Positions 33,452 through 45,126 of a stretch of DNA of 64,000 nt are shown here, piece after piece (the stretch's first letter is position 1; the number at the start of each line of letters is the position of its first letter). A model generated the notes under the pieces. It ran no database searches and was not told the DNA's origin. It worked only from the letters and a program-made list of their open reading frames with translations. Source of the DNA: Craterostigma plantagineum (Eukaryota; Streptophyta; Magnoliopsida; Lamiales; Linderniaceae); assembly GCA_027422505.1 (NCBI GenBank), contig JAPQWV010000359.1:186001-250000 (forward strand), given 5' to 3'. The position numbers and the translations under genes were made by a program.

Positions 33452-34079
33452 AAAATTTCGCAAGAAATAAATCAGACCACAACGACCTGGCAACCCCTGA
33501 AGTTCAATGAAATTAAACAAAAAGTCAATAATTTCACCACGATTTCAGCTCAAATGGTCATCAGACAAGCTGAATCAAGGAGAAGAACATCTTTCCCAGA
33601 TCGAATCCAGCTCCATACTTAACATCACAGCTATAATAACAAATGGATAAAGGATTGCTACAAAAGTATGAATTCAATCATCTACAGCAGATATAAAGCT
33701 TTCGTACCTCTAGATCAGGGGTTCCATTAATGACAAAGGAATTAAAAGAAGTTCAGTTTCCTCCGAAGACCGCATTTGCTTGAATTGCTACCAACATATT
33801 TTATTTTCCCTCACTGCGTCGTGTTTGGCTAGCGTGGATCTAAAATACTAAACTACCTATTTCACCCCTCCCTTGAGGAAACATACACTGGTCGGCTCTT
33901 GCCAGAAAACGGAGGATAGTTTCGGGACGTACAATGCAAACAAACACCCTATTCCAGTCAATCCAAACAAGTCGTTAGACTTTCGTTGCTGTCTTTTATT
34001 AATTAATAAGCATAAATTAATTTAATTGAGATTAATGCTTTGTGGGGTCAGTCAGCCAAATTGTGTGCTGTTCAGAGCT
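33452..34079 (-). promoter_or_regulatory. 5' leader and proximal promoter of the WIP gene
   Basis: Minus-strand sequence ahead of the WIP ATG. A probable leader intron ends just upstream of the start (AG near 33490) and T/C-rich leader follows back to about 33720. No ORF of note. Confidence 0.4.
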
Positions 34080-34725
34080 CTATCTATCTGTAAGCCACGT
34101 GACTCACCACGTGACCATCGTTTTTCAGCACGGAATTTGGGCCTAGGCCAAAAGATACAGGCCCACAAAAGCCCAATTACGTCAATTAAATACATTCACT
34201 TTGCATGAAGCGACTCCCATTCGCGCCACCATCTCTATCTCTAAGCCACGTGATTCACCACGTGACCATCGTTTTTTCATCACGGAATTTGGTCCTAGGC
34301 CCAACGACACAGGCCCAATAAAGCCCAATTACGTCAGTACATTTACTTGGCAGGCAGCAAAAACCCCATTGTGCCATTCGCGCCACCATCTCTATCTGTA
34401 AGCCACGTGATTCACCACGTGACCTTCGTTTTTTCAGCACGGAATTTGGGCCTAGGCCCAATGATATAGGCCCAAGAAAGCCCAATTTCGTTAATTAAAT
34501 AAATACATATTTTACAGGAAGCGACCCCACTCTCATTATTCGCGCCACCATCTCCATCTATCTGTAAGCCACGTGACTCATCACGTGACTTTCGTTTTTT
34601 CAGCACGGAATTTGGGCCTAGGCCCAACTCTCTAGGCCCATAAAAGCCCAATTTCGTCAATTAAATTCATTTATTTTGCAGGAAGCGACCCCATTGTCCC
34701 GTTCGCGCCACCATCTCTAAATTGC
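34080..34725. repeat. Tandem array of four G-box-pair units (about 147-166 bp each) plus a partial fifth
   Basis: Each unit contains 'taagccacgtga', a second CACGTG 12 bp further on, 'cacggaatttgg', a palindrome related to TTGGGCCTAGGCCCAA, 'aaagcccaatt', 'gtcaattaaat' and 'gcgccaccatctctat'. First G-boxes begin at about 34096, 34256, 34403 and 34569, giving eight CACGTG palindromes in under 500 bp. CACGTG is the core of G-boxes/ABREs (bZIP, bHLH), and GGGCC/TGGGCC resembles site II (TCP) motifs. The array lies upstream of WIP and downstream of the gene at 34924-36260. A fifth partial unit (34680-34725) lacks the G-boxes. Confidence 0.85.
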
Positions 34726-34923
34726 GTTGCAATCTTCACTCGATTACGAAAACAAGAAAAGGAAACATTGAAATCTAAAACATAAATATATATAACACAT
34801 AGTTTGCTCTTTTTCTCCCAAGACGCTACGCTCCATATAACAACAACTAAGACTAAGATATATATGTTCTTCCATGACATTCCAGGCGGCCCAGGAGCTT
34901 TATTTCCTTTCCTATCCATCCCT

Positions 34924-36260
34924 TTACTTCGGCGGCGGTGGTCCCTTTGGTGGTAGATGGGAACGACGACTTTGATTCATTGAAGGGCCGCTTCGGCCAC
35001 CACGGCTCGAGCCACGGTTCAAACCGCTCGAACCCATGTTGTTCGAACCGAAGTCAAACTGGGGCTGGGCTCGCCAAAGGTGGATCTATATAGGTTCCAC
35101 CAACCAAGAGCCCCGTGGTTCGATCCATCAATTGAAGAACCTTCGTACGCAACGCCGTGAGAAGTTGCGTTAAATTCGACTTTCGTTGGCGCTAAAACGC
35201 TGCTCTCATTAGAAGTATTATTATAATTTAGCGCCAAAGAGCTCGATATTCCACTAACGTGAGAAGAGGAAGCATCGGCGGTGGTGAGATTATTAGGGCG
35301 GGCTCCACGCTGGTGTCTGATTGCGCATTCGAGCACCACGTCCCCGAGAAGCCCGGTCCAGTTTGGGGTGGGGCCCGTCTCGGACAACCTTTGCTGTTTG
35401 AGCGGGCCCCCGCCGTGTCCTTCTTCGGGCGAACGTTCGACTCTCTTCTTCTCGTTGACGACGCTAGCAGCAGAGCCAACAATGTTGGGCTGGTCTTCGG
35501 CGTCGTCGTCCTCCGGGATGAGGATAGGATGGTCTTTTTCGCCCGGGATAGGGATAGGAACGTCATTTTGCTCGTCGGCCGTCTCCAAAAGGAGGAGTAG
35601 ATTTTCGGGGTCGAAGAACATGTTCGCGTCGTTGCTGTCTTGGGGTTCGAGACTACCGCCTTGCGGAGGATAAGAGCCCTAATAAAATAAGAGCAAAAAG
35701 ATACTCAGTAGTACAAAACCCTAATTGACACATATATGTGCCCTTAAAATGACACGTCTTTTTTCGAGAAAAAACGATGAAAACGGGCGCAAACAAATCT
35801 ATATGTAGAAAGAGCACGAGAGGACGAATAAGACAACATACATTATATTCGCCGACCATCTTCAGCCGTTCACTTTGACCGTCGGGAATTTGATTTGCTG
35901 CGTTCTGGTTACTTCCCCTAGGCGCAAATCGATCAAAGTTCCCCACGGTAGCTGGTGAAGGTTGAGCCTGCAAGAAAAAGCAATCAAAAGGGTCAATGAA
36001 AAACCCAAAAAAAAATTATTCTGTTCTAAGCGTTTAAAATGTTTTCGTCGTAAACTCAGCGCAGCTAACCGTGAATTAGTTACCTGAAAATAATCGGATA
36101 GGGAAATGGGAGCATCGGTTGGGATGGAGTTAGCAGCGTTTTCGAGGTTTTGAACGCTCGATGTCGTCCCCTCGGTCCTAATTGCTGGCTGCTGAAAATT
36201 GAATCCCTGAGAGGCGCTAAATACATCGAGGTCTTCATCGTTGAATAGGAAGTTGCTCAT
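34924..36260 (-). CDS. Unidentified plant protein with acidic centre and RG/Pro-rich C-terminus
   Basis: Not recognised. Three exons with clean borders: 36084-36260 (59 residues, MSNFLFNDEDLDVFSASQGF), 35842-35967 (42 residues, AQPSPATVGNFDRFAPRG, QSERLKMVGEYN) and 34924-35678. Exon 3 reads GSYPPQGGSLEPQDSNDANM, a Leu run (ENLLLLLETADEQ), an acidic patch (PEDDDAEDQ), then LLGDVVLECAIRHQRGARPN. A shift near 35060 leads into AQPQFDFGSNNMGSSGL, RGSSRGGRSG and ...HLPPKGPPPPK-stop. Without the shift it ends TWVRAV. Total about 350 residues, no membrane segment or signal peptide, mostly low-complexity, so probably disordered and nuclear or RNA-associated (inference). Confidence 0.6.
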
Positions 36261-38088
36261 GTTGGGAAATTATTCAGCAAAGATAATCAGATAAAACCTG
36301 AGAAAAAGATTCGTATAAATCAACAAAGATCATGCCACGAAATGATTAAACGTAGAATATCCTAGATGTATATATGTGGAGAGAACATGAATTGCTATTC
36401 ACTTACAGAAGAATGAGAGATGAAGAACTCAGAAGAAAGCGTTTTTCACGAGCTGAAGAAGCAAAGGCACACTGAGGAATAAGAAAGGTGGCGCCTTTTA
36501 TTTAGCTCCAAACCCGAATATGGATATCTAATAAACAATAGAAATAATAGGACTATATTCAATGTATAGTGTATGGATTTTGTACTTAAGACTTATCGGT
36601 TCTATAATAATGAGGGAATGATATTTTGTCTTAAGATGATATTACAAAGTAAAATGAGATTATGTAATAAATTAAATATTGCTTTGACCTAAAGGTGGAA
36701 AAGTTTTAGATAGGTATACAAGCACAGGCCAAAGGGCAATTTTTGGCACGTTCCTTTTATTTTAAACGTAAAAAGGCTTTTAATCCCATGTCTAAACTAA
36801 TTATCTCTGCTTTGACAAAATAATATAATAATATTAACTGAATATTGTTTAGTAGAATAACAATATAAGGATATGTTATGGTTATATTAATATAGGATAG
36901 TAAATTGTTATTATTTCATTAACATTTTTTCCTAAAACCCGAGTCAACCTAACTATTAGCTCTTCACATACATACTTAGCCATAAACGACTAAGATACTA
37001 CATGTCGTACAGCTGAAAAATTCAAACCGTGACAAAATACAATGTATCAATAACAGTCAAATTAAGAATTTGTGATGGATGGATCGAGGTAAATTTCTTT
37101 TTTTTTTTAATTAATGATATAGAACAACGCATATCAATTAAAAACGTAGTATAGACTTTAAACATGAATGACATAAATCTATTATGTTACACAAAGGGTG
37201 AATTGTAACTATAAACTGCTACATTTGGTCGGCCGTTATGATATGTTCAGACCGTTGGCTGCAGCGTTAGTTGCATCATCGTTTAGCGATGTGCTCAACA
37301 ATGCACCATTTATTGCTTAATAATAACCACTCTCCCGCCGAGTTGAAACCCTAAAAACCGATTATGATCGTCCGCAATATTAGCGCTTCTTATGCTGCGC
37401 CCACGACCGACGACCGAACCACGGAATGATATTGTTGGCTTGAGATAATATTACGAAATTAATGAGATTATGTGAAGTAAATATTATATTTACCCAAACT
37501 GGAGAACAAAGACTTTAGTGGGATTGCAGGCACAAGCATATATAGAGCAATCTTTGGCAATTCAAACTCTTTTTTCTATATGTATATTTTCTAAAATCTA
37601 GTGGCTTTTAAAGACAATGGCTTAGCTAGTTCTTTCAGATTTGAGACAATATGTGGAGTGGTCTCCTCTCCAAGTGGGAATGCGTTTATGTGTAAGGTGA
37701 GACTTATTTATGGAAGACACATGATGATAATGATAGTTCGTGTGTGATATGATAAGATAATGCGAAGAATTATACCCTTCTAGTGCTTTACCAACATAAA
37801 AATATTATTTAAAAACATCGGATTTGCACAAACAAGAGAGCATCAAAATAAGCCCATCACGACACAAACTGCAAAAACCATCATATCTTATCAAGTCCTC
37901 AATCCAAAAGAAAAAAAAAAAAACCATGAACAAACTTGAAACTTGACCCTAGTGGTGACATAACTCCCATGGCTATGAACAGCATCAGCATATATCATCT
38001 CTTACGTTGGAAACTCTTTCTGTCAAATGTAAGTAAAATGCATAAACCAACAACCAAATTTCCATCCACTCTTACACCTTCTCAAAAA
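36261..38088. other. Intergenic DNA with a diverged internal duplication
   Basis: Segments about 36615-36765 and 37425-37575 share a run of phrases in the same order and orientation ('aatgatattttgtctt/aatgatattgttggctt', 'atgagattatgt', 'ggcacaagca/agcacaggcc', 'gcaatttttggca/gcaatctttggca'), so one is a diverged copy of the other. The rest is AT-rich with no gene. The end near 37900 holds the PAT1 3' UTR. Confidence 0.5.
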
Positions 38089-41000
38089 TCAGCCACTTTG
38101 ACCAACACCACTGGGCATAGACCTCTGTGCAAATTCAAGCAGTATCTTCTTCTGCTGCTCACTCGTGTGAGGAAGGCTCGCACGCAGAAGTTCGACGGGC
38201 ATTTCCCTGGCAATTGCTTTGGCCATATCAGAGCCAAAGCCATTAGGGTCAAGCGACCTCTGAGCAAGGAAAGACTGTACCACAGAGTCGTACTTGTTGA
38301 AGCAGTACTTTGTCAGCAGGCTAAAGAACGCATCGAATGAAGCTTGCCAAAACGCACGGTTCGCAGGGCTACAGTTACTAGCAGCAGCAGTATGAGAATC
38401 TGTCAAAATCTCAGTTGCTTTCTCAAGCACGGATCTAAGGATAACAGAGGCACCATCTCCGTAAGAACTACCGATTGGACGCAGAGGAGGGTGCTCAGTC
38501 GAACAGACGACTGATGCAAGGCAAGCTGCTAATGATTTAAGATCCATGCGATTGGCAAGAGAAGATACAGCTTCAGCCAAGTTAATGGTGGTTGAACATA
38601 CGCCGGGATCTGATGAAATGGTGCCAAATAAAAACCTTAGGTTGCGGAAGATGGCCATAGACACAACCCTGCTGAGATCTCCAGGCGAGAGAAGTCGGAG
38701 GAACTTTAAAAGTAGCTTTTTGCCCTTGGGAAGAGAAACGATCCTCAAGAACACGAAATCATCTTCAGGGGCTAAGTTGACCGTTTGCCCATTAGTCCCC
38801 AATGGATCGAGGAGCTGTAGAGAGGATGCTAAACCTTCAAGAAGAACCTGTCTCTTCTGCCTCAGCTCGGCCCCACCATCTGGAAGCTGATTAAACTGTA
38901 AGAATCTGTCAATGTCCTCAATGTCAAGAAGAAGGCAAATGCCATCTTCGATGGCAACCCTGGCTGCAAGCATAGGCTCTTGTTCCAAGGGCTTCTCAGA
39001 AAGTTTGGAGTCGATTGACTCGTTTGTAGATGAATTTGGTGAGTCAACTTCGAGAAGTGGCCTGGGCCTGCGTATTGATGAAAAGGATACCCTGCCGAGA
39101 GCATCCACTTTAAGAAAAGCATGAGGCTCGTTGCTTGTACGAGGCTTCGAAAAGCTATCCTTCAAGTTAACCGGGCAGAAATGATGCCTCAGCTTAGCAC
39201 CAGAGGATTTTCTCGCAAGGCAAGCCTGATGGTAATAATCTTCGACGTAAGGATCATTGGTGTGAGTAGCAGCCACCTGCATTCTAATGATATTCTCAAT
39301 CTCCATCGAAGTCATGTACTTGGACTTATATCTTGGCCAACCACTGTCGGCCCTCATGCCACCGAAATCAGAACGCTGATGGGGATGGCGCATAACACCC
39401 GGCCTGCTCCTCAACATTGAGATGGCAGCTCTAGGATCTCTTGAATCTGTCATATCAAGCATCTCGACATTATTCATCATATGAGGAGAAAGGTGTGCGC
39501 CTGACATTTGAGAAGGAAACCCTCCCATGGGTTGTTGGTGATATTGATGATGCTGCATCCTAGCTTGTTGTTGTTGATGCTGAGGCGTAATGTTCAGAGG
39601 CATAGGCCAATTCGGATGAGAAAATAGCTGGGGAGGGCCATTGTTTGGGGCTCCCCCTCGATGTCCAGAACCACTTGGATTCATCCTTTGGTTTTGATGT
39701 TGACTGTTGAGAGTGTGCTGAGGAGGCCGTTGAGGGAAATTTCCACTAAACTGTGATCCATGGGGCAAGGCATTTAACTGATGTTGAGGGTTTGAGAAAG
39801 GAGAAAGATTAGGGGAAGAGACTGCCATTTGGGAAACACCAGGCCGGTATGGGATATTAGGACCTAGTGAGGCTTGTGGAGATATGCCACCACCAGGAAG
39901 AGGATAAGAAGTGAAAGACGATGATTTTGGAATGAGGATTGGTTCACTTGAATGTTGATGTCGTAGGATTTGCTGTTGCATGGGTGGCTGCTGATCGGGG
40001 TAGGAAGATGTCCTATGCAACGAGTTCAATTCCATTCCACGAGCAGGTGAGGAGGAATATGGATTTGAAGACCAGTTTTTACTCTCCTGGAAACGATCAC
40101 CATCGAAAGTGTGTCGATCGGCCCAGTTGGAGATATCTTGGTCATGTGACCATTCAGCCGAAGATGAACCTGCAGCATCATAGTTAACATTTAAGAGAAG
40201 ACACATGGCAATCATAAAGAAGAAGCAACAATGAACGATAGTAGCCACTCACTTTGCCTAGAAGATCCCCAGTCTCCACTAGCCCCTGCATTGCCTGGCC
40301 CCCTGATAACTTTATTCAACTGTACGAGCAAGAAGCATACAATAATTGACCAAAAACAGTGAATGTGAATCAATTTTGTGTATCATAACGATAACGATGA
40401 TGCATTATACACGAAAGTAAGATTTAAGCCATATCAAACGATTGGTCGTACAATCCGAGCATAAAGCAACAGGATGGATGAACATCAATCAAGTTTAGTA
40501 TCCGATAATAATGAAGTATAATCGAGAAAATATAGATGTAAGGTATAAAAAACAATTAGGCGAATAGTTGGTACGACAAATGATGATCAATCAGAGTGTA
40601 CCATAACTCTTTTTGCAGGTAGACACGAATAGTTGGCATAATTACATGTTCCAATTTAGAGAATTAGAAAAAATGTCGACTTCGTGCTTAATACAAACTT
40701 GTATGCAATGTGTTCTAAAATACATTAAAAGGGACAATTAAAGGTATATAGCCCAACAAGAACATAAAGAATAGATTCAGTTAGTGTCTTTTTGTTTTTT
40801 TGAAATAATAGACAGAATGCGTGAACTTAACAAAATTTGGAATAAGAGATACCCTACGTTGGAAAATGTGTTACTGAGGTCATCGATCTCAGATATAGAT
40901 CCAAAAGTATCACCCTGCAAAAAGAAAAAAAAATCACGAATTTAAATCACGTGATGAACTTAAATTCTGCACGCAATCGTCATGAACGTACTTCATGCCA

Positions 41001-42264
41001 CTTCACCGATAAAACTCAGGTAAATTCCAACCCCACCAATGCACAACCAAAAGGACATGTAACGACACATGGAATAACATAAGCTCGCATTCAACGCCCT
41101 TTGGCCGCAAGCTTTGATCGACGTACTAAGCTTTGAGAGAATTTTGACCGAATAAAGACAATAAACTCAAACTTACTTTAAGAATAAATTCACAGCTTAA
41201 ATGAGACATGAGAATCTAGGGATATAGAAACTAACACAGATCTTAACCATGTTACCATCGGAAGATTCCTACACAAACAATCTTGCGAAAATCGAGACTT
41301 TGAAATATAGAGATACAAAAACTTATAAAATCTTAACCATCACAAGATTCCTACACAATAAATCATTTTTTCTAACTACCCAAAAACGTGACTTTAGAAA
41401 ATTAGAAAGGTAACATGAACCATTAACGGTAGCACAAACTTGAGCTATTAGTCAGTGCACAAAACTCAAGGTTATATAACCATGGTGAAAAGACTATCAC
41501 ACAAGCATTTCGATACAAACTTGCAGGCACACATAAGGAAATTGGCTGATGCGCATACAAAGAATCGAAAGCTTCAGAACCCACCTCTTCTCTCCGTAAC
41601 CTATACTCTTCATCCCCATATTCAAGAGGAGCACTATAATCCTCTTCATCTTCTAATCCCCCAAGCTCAACTTCCTCGCCAATGTCGTTACCAAAAAATG
41701 CATACTGAGAAGCATCAAATACAGCATTCCCTGATCATCAAACATGATAAACAAGTCAAAAACCCAGAAATGTTCCCGAGTTAAACAACAAAAAAAATCC
41801 TTAAACATATCCGAGCTCTGTTGTAAACCAGTAATCCACAACAGTAAGTTATATTGCATAAGCAATCCCCAGCTATTTCAAACACCACCTTTCAAAGAAA
41901 ATTAATCAACTAACAAACACGCACTAAAATCTCCAAAGATAAATATGATTAAGACACACCCACACCCACACACAGACAGAAAGAGACGCACGTAGAGGTA
42001 GAGAAACTCCAGAGCAGAAACAAAATACACACTACCACACCACCAATTCAAGCACCGGGAAAATCGAGGCCAACGAGCACAATTAAGTTCAAAGATATTA
42101 AATAAAAATAATCGCCAGAAGTCACTTGGCAAGTAAACAGATCTATCTGCACCCCAAATTCAAAAGCTTAAACAAACAAATTCAAGAATCAAAAGCCACG
42201 ACATACCTGTAGGATTAGCACCTACTGGTTCCAGATCCCCAACTCCACCTCCGTAACCATCCAT
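38089..42264 (-). CDS. PAT1: mRNA decapping activator PAT1
   Basis: PAT1 bridges deadenylated mRNA, the LSM1-7 ring and DCP2 in P-bodies. Five exons with clean GT/AG borders: 42207-42264, 41585-41730, 40858-40914, 40253-40319 and 38089-40169; they sum to 2,409 bases, 802 codons plus stop, with no frame break. Start MDGYGGGVGDLEPVG; then NAVFDASQYAFFGNDIGEEV and LEYGDEEYRLRREE (acidic N-terminus), FGSISEIDDLSNTFSNLNKV, and a Pro/Gln/Met-rich middle. The conserved C-terminal core follows: KYMTSMEIENIIRMQ, DPYVEDYYHQACLARKSSGA, FLQFNQLPDGG, KGKKLLLKFLRLLSPGD, TKYCFNKYDSVVQSFLAQRS. The length matches plant PAT1 proteins. Introns 2 and 3 are comparatively long (about 670 and 540 bp). Confidence 0.95.
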
Positions 42265-42758
42265 ATCAAACTATTTCTTTCCACAATACAAACAAAATCA
42301 GCAAAAAAGACTCCACTCAAAACGGACTCTTTCTCCTTTCACTAAAAAGCTATGCTAATTTTTTTTAAAAAACTCGAATACTAGAAAATAATATATACGT
42401 CAAACCGCCAAAGCTGAATCTAGGAACTTCCTAGGGTTTGCGACGAAAAAGAAACGGCGATTGATAGTTAACTTCGGTACAGAATCACATAAAAAAAATA
42501 CAATCGTTCAATTTCTAGGAACCCATTGCATCTTTTAGGGATAACGATTATATATTTTTTGTTTTTCTCTGTTCTATCCCTTATAAAAGGGAGAGCAAAA
42601 GAGAAAATCTTGTTGACGAGTGAAAAAAAGAAAAGGAAAACGAAAATGAAGAAAGAATCCTACAGAGCGACGTGTATGTATTTACTAATTTTTATAAATA
42701 ATAATTATTTATCTTTTAGTTGTGTGAAGAGATTTATGATTGGTGTCATTGTCACAGT
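42265..42758. other. PAT1 5' leader and upstream sequence
   Basis: Contains 'cctagggtttgcgac' about 165 bp before the start, typical of plant leaders. No further gene. Confidence 0.4.
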
Positions 42759-43287
42759 TAGTACTGTCAAAACGGGCCGGCGGGGCGGGCCGGCCCGTAC
42801 CCGCCAAAAGCCCGCCACTGGCGGGCGGGTAAGCCCGCCTGATGGCGGGCCTAGGAAATGAAGGCCCGCCCCGCCTGCAGGCGGGTAGCGGGCCTGGCGG
42901 GCTTAGCCCGCCATTATAAAAAAAATAAAATAAGAAAATTTATTAAAAATAAGAAAAAGTAAAAAAATTAATTAAAAATAGAAAAAAATAATATAAAAAT
43001 TGGAAAAAAATAAGAAAATGAAGGAAAATATATCTAATTAAATAAACTTTTTTAATATTAATCTATTTATTTATTAAGTCCTATTATTATATTTGTAATA
43101 TTATATAATAAATAATATATTTTTTTTAAATATTCGGCGGGCTACCCGCGGGTAAGCCCGCCCCGCCCCGCCAAAGCCCGCACCCGCCGCGGGCTTACCC
43201 GCCCAGGCCCGCCTCCAGGCGGGCCTAAAATTTCAGAGCCCGCCCCGCCACTTTGCCCGCGGGCCCAAGCCCGTTTTGACAGCTCTA
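42759..43287. mobile_element. hAT-type MITE, 529 bp, with perfect 8-bp duplication
   Basis: Ends TAGTACTGTCAAAACGGGC and the reverse complement TAGAGCTGTCAAAACGGGC. The identical octamer GTCACAGT flanks both sides (42751-42758 and 43288-43295), the hAT signature. Both arms are dense in GGCGGGCC/GCCCGCC words, and the core (about 42915-43130) is nearly pure A/T. No transposase. Confidence 0.9.
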
Positions 43288-43351
43288 GTCACAGTGTTAG
43301 GTCGGTGGGACACATTTTGACATTTTGTGGGATTTTTATTTAAAAAGAATT

Positions 43352-43660
43352 AGTTATTAGGAAGGCAAATTTCGTTTCAGGCCCTTGTCAGAAGATCTAT
43401 TCAGTTTTCAGGCACTGTCAGAAAAATAATTATTTTATGGATCCGATTTCTGCAGTCTGCAGTAATACTTAATTGTTCTGCAGTAACATTTCATTGTTCC
43501 TAAGTAACACTTCGTTTGTTCTACAATAACACTTCATTATTCTGCAATAACACTTTATTGTCCTCGGTAACACTTCATTGCTCTGAAGCAACACTTGTGT
43601 AACTTTAGGTCCTTATCTCTAAAATTTACGAAATTAGGTCATTTAAACGATATTTTTTCG
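43352..43660. repeat. Foldback repeat, copy B, with six 21-bp units
   Basis: Outer arms include 'caggcccttgtcag' and the inverse 'gaaagggcctgtaac'. Between 43456 and 43595, units of the form 'caataacacttcattgttctg' repeat about six times at a 21-bp period with moderate divergence. Confidence 0.65.
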
Positions 43661-44218
43661 AAAGGGCCTGTAACCTATTTTAAAATATTTTTGGGCCCAT
43701 AATATACCCTATTAAAAACCCCTAATTATAATAATAGAACTTTGATAAGCTGGGAATCAATCATAGCCTGAAATTAAAATGACGAATCAGTCATTACCAC
43801 TGCCAACTAAAAGCGCACATTAGGGTAGTGTAAAGGTTATGGCCCATGGGTTATAAGATAACAATTTGATGTCTCATACATTATTATTACAATCATCTTA
43901 TGACTTAATTCATTACCAAGCTCCAACTCACTTATCTTGTTCAAAATTATGATAAATCGGGATCTATCTGAATTCCAAATGATAGCCTTAGAGTTGTCAT
44001 GATCATGTATAGTTTGGGACAATAATTTCATCAATGATATTTATTTATATTTTTTTTTCTCCAAATAAAAATCAAGCCTAGAAAGTAACATGGATAGCCC
44101 AAGACAATTTCGCTCTCTTAGCCCAATAAGACAAGACAATTTAGTATTAAGATACATATAATTGAAAAATATATCAAGAAATTAAGATACAAAGAAATAT
44201 TACGGTGAAAATCACCCG
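43661..44218. other. AT-rich spacer and BOI-like 3' UTR
   Basis: No gene or clear element seen. Confidence 0.4.
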
Positions 44219-45126
44219 CTAAGGAAGGTTCACATCAACAGTCGCGGTTTTGATAGAGTGACAAACGGGGCAAAGATGGGTCGATGACCCGCAAACTGCA
44301 CACAAGCACAAATGCCTGCAAGGCAAAACCAACACGCACGACTCCGCCGTCAAGCACCTCCTGCACGCCATCGCCTGTCTTCCACGCGCCGCCGAGTCAT
44401 CACAGGCGTCGTCTTCGTAGTTGCTGCCGCAGTGCGAGCGCGCGTCGTCGTCGTCGCGCCGCCGCCGCTCCTGCAGCGCCTGTTGGAGATCTCTGTGCAG
44501 CGCCTTCGCGGTGGCCTCGTTCCTCCGAGCAAGTTCGCGCCACTTCCGATTTTGTACGGTCAGTGACCTGACTCGCGCGTTTAGAGCTGCGTTGATTTCG
44601 CCTATTTTGACGAGTTGTTCGTCTTTGGATCTGAGCCTCTTCCTTACGACGATTTCCGCTGCTTGGACCAATTTCCTGGAATACCTCTCGCGTCCTTCTT
44701 CGAATTCGATTCGCATCCTGTCCTTCTGTCGATACATGAATTCGGTTGGACGATCAATTCACGGATAATCGTGACAGAAAGTGATTTAAAAGGGGGGAAA
44801 TCGCAGCGTACGTGTTGAGAGATGAATCGAGCAACGTCCAATTGCTGTTGGCGATCCTGAAAAGCCAACCCTCCGAACAAAGACGAGTTACAGTAGCCTC
44901 GAAGATCGTTAACCATCGAGGTCGCTCCGTTCGCCGGAGGAGTGAGGAACAAGTGGCCGGAATTCTGAAGATTGTTAGTAGCAAAATCGCTGCACATTTG
45001 GTAAAAGGCAAATTAACCGGCAAGATCAAAATCACTTTCAAGATGTTAACGAGCTGTTAATTCGTACCTTCTGCTGAGACTCTGAGGCACGAATATGCTG
45101 TTGTTATGCTGAGCTTCGATCGCCAT
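44219..45126 (-). CDS. BOI-related / SBP1-like RING E3 ubiquitin ligase
   Basis: BOI/BRG proteins are RING ligases related to S-RNase-binding protein, linked to DELLA function and pathogen or stress responses. Exon 1 45068-45126 (MAIEAQHNNSIFVPQSLSR), exon 2 44812-44989 (DLRGYCNSSLFGGLAFQDRQ, LDVARFISQH), exon 3 from about 44747 to 44219 (RMRIEFEEGRERYSRKLVQA, ALNARVRSLTVQNRKWRELA, NEATAKALHRDLQQAL coiled coil, then the RING). The C-terminal RING is complete: CRRC-LTAESCVLVLPCRHLC-LCAVC...HLCPVC-HSIKTATVDVNLP-stop. No AG acceptor is visible directly before exon 3, and the expected 'EIDR' reading is preceded by TGA, so a base is probably missing or altered near 44755. Otherwise intact. Confidence 0.85.

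Noticed and set aside
34080..34725. CRISPR-like array
   Set aside because: Whole units repeat in tandem with diverged copies and no unique spacers; eukaryotic promoter-type repeat.
35259..35673. Plus-strand ORFs of 113 and 130 residues
   Set aside because: Antisense to exon 3 of the minus-strand gene, which has consistent splice sites.
44284..44768. Plus-strand ORFs over the RING gene
   Set aside because: Antisense to the BOI-like RING exon.
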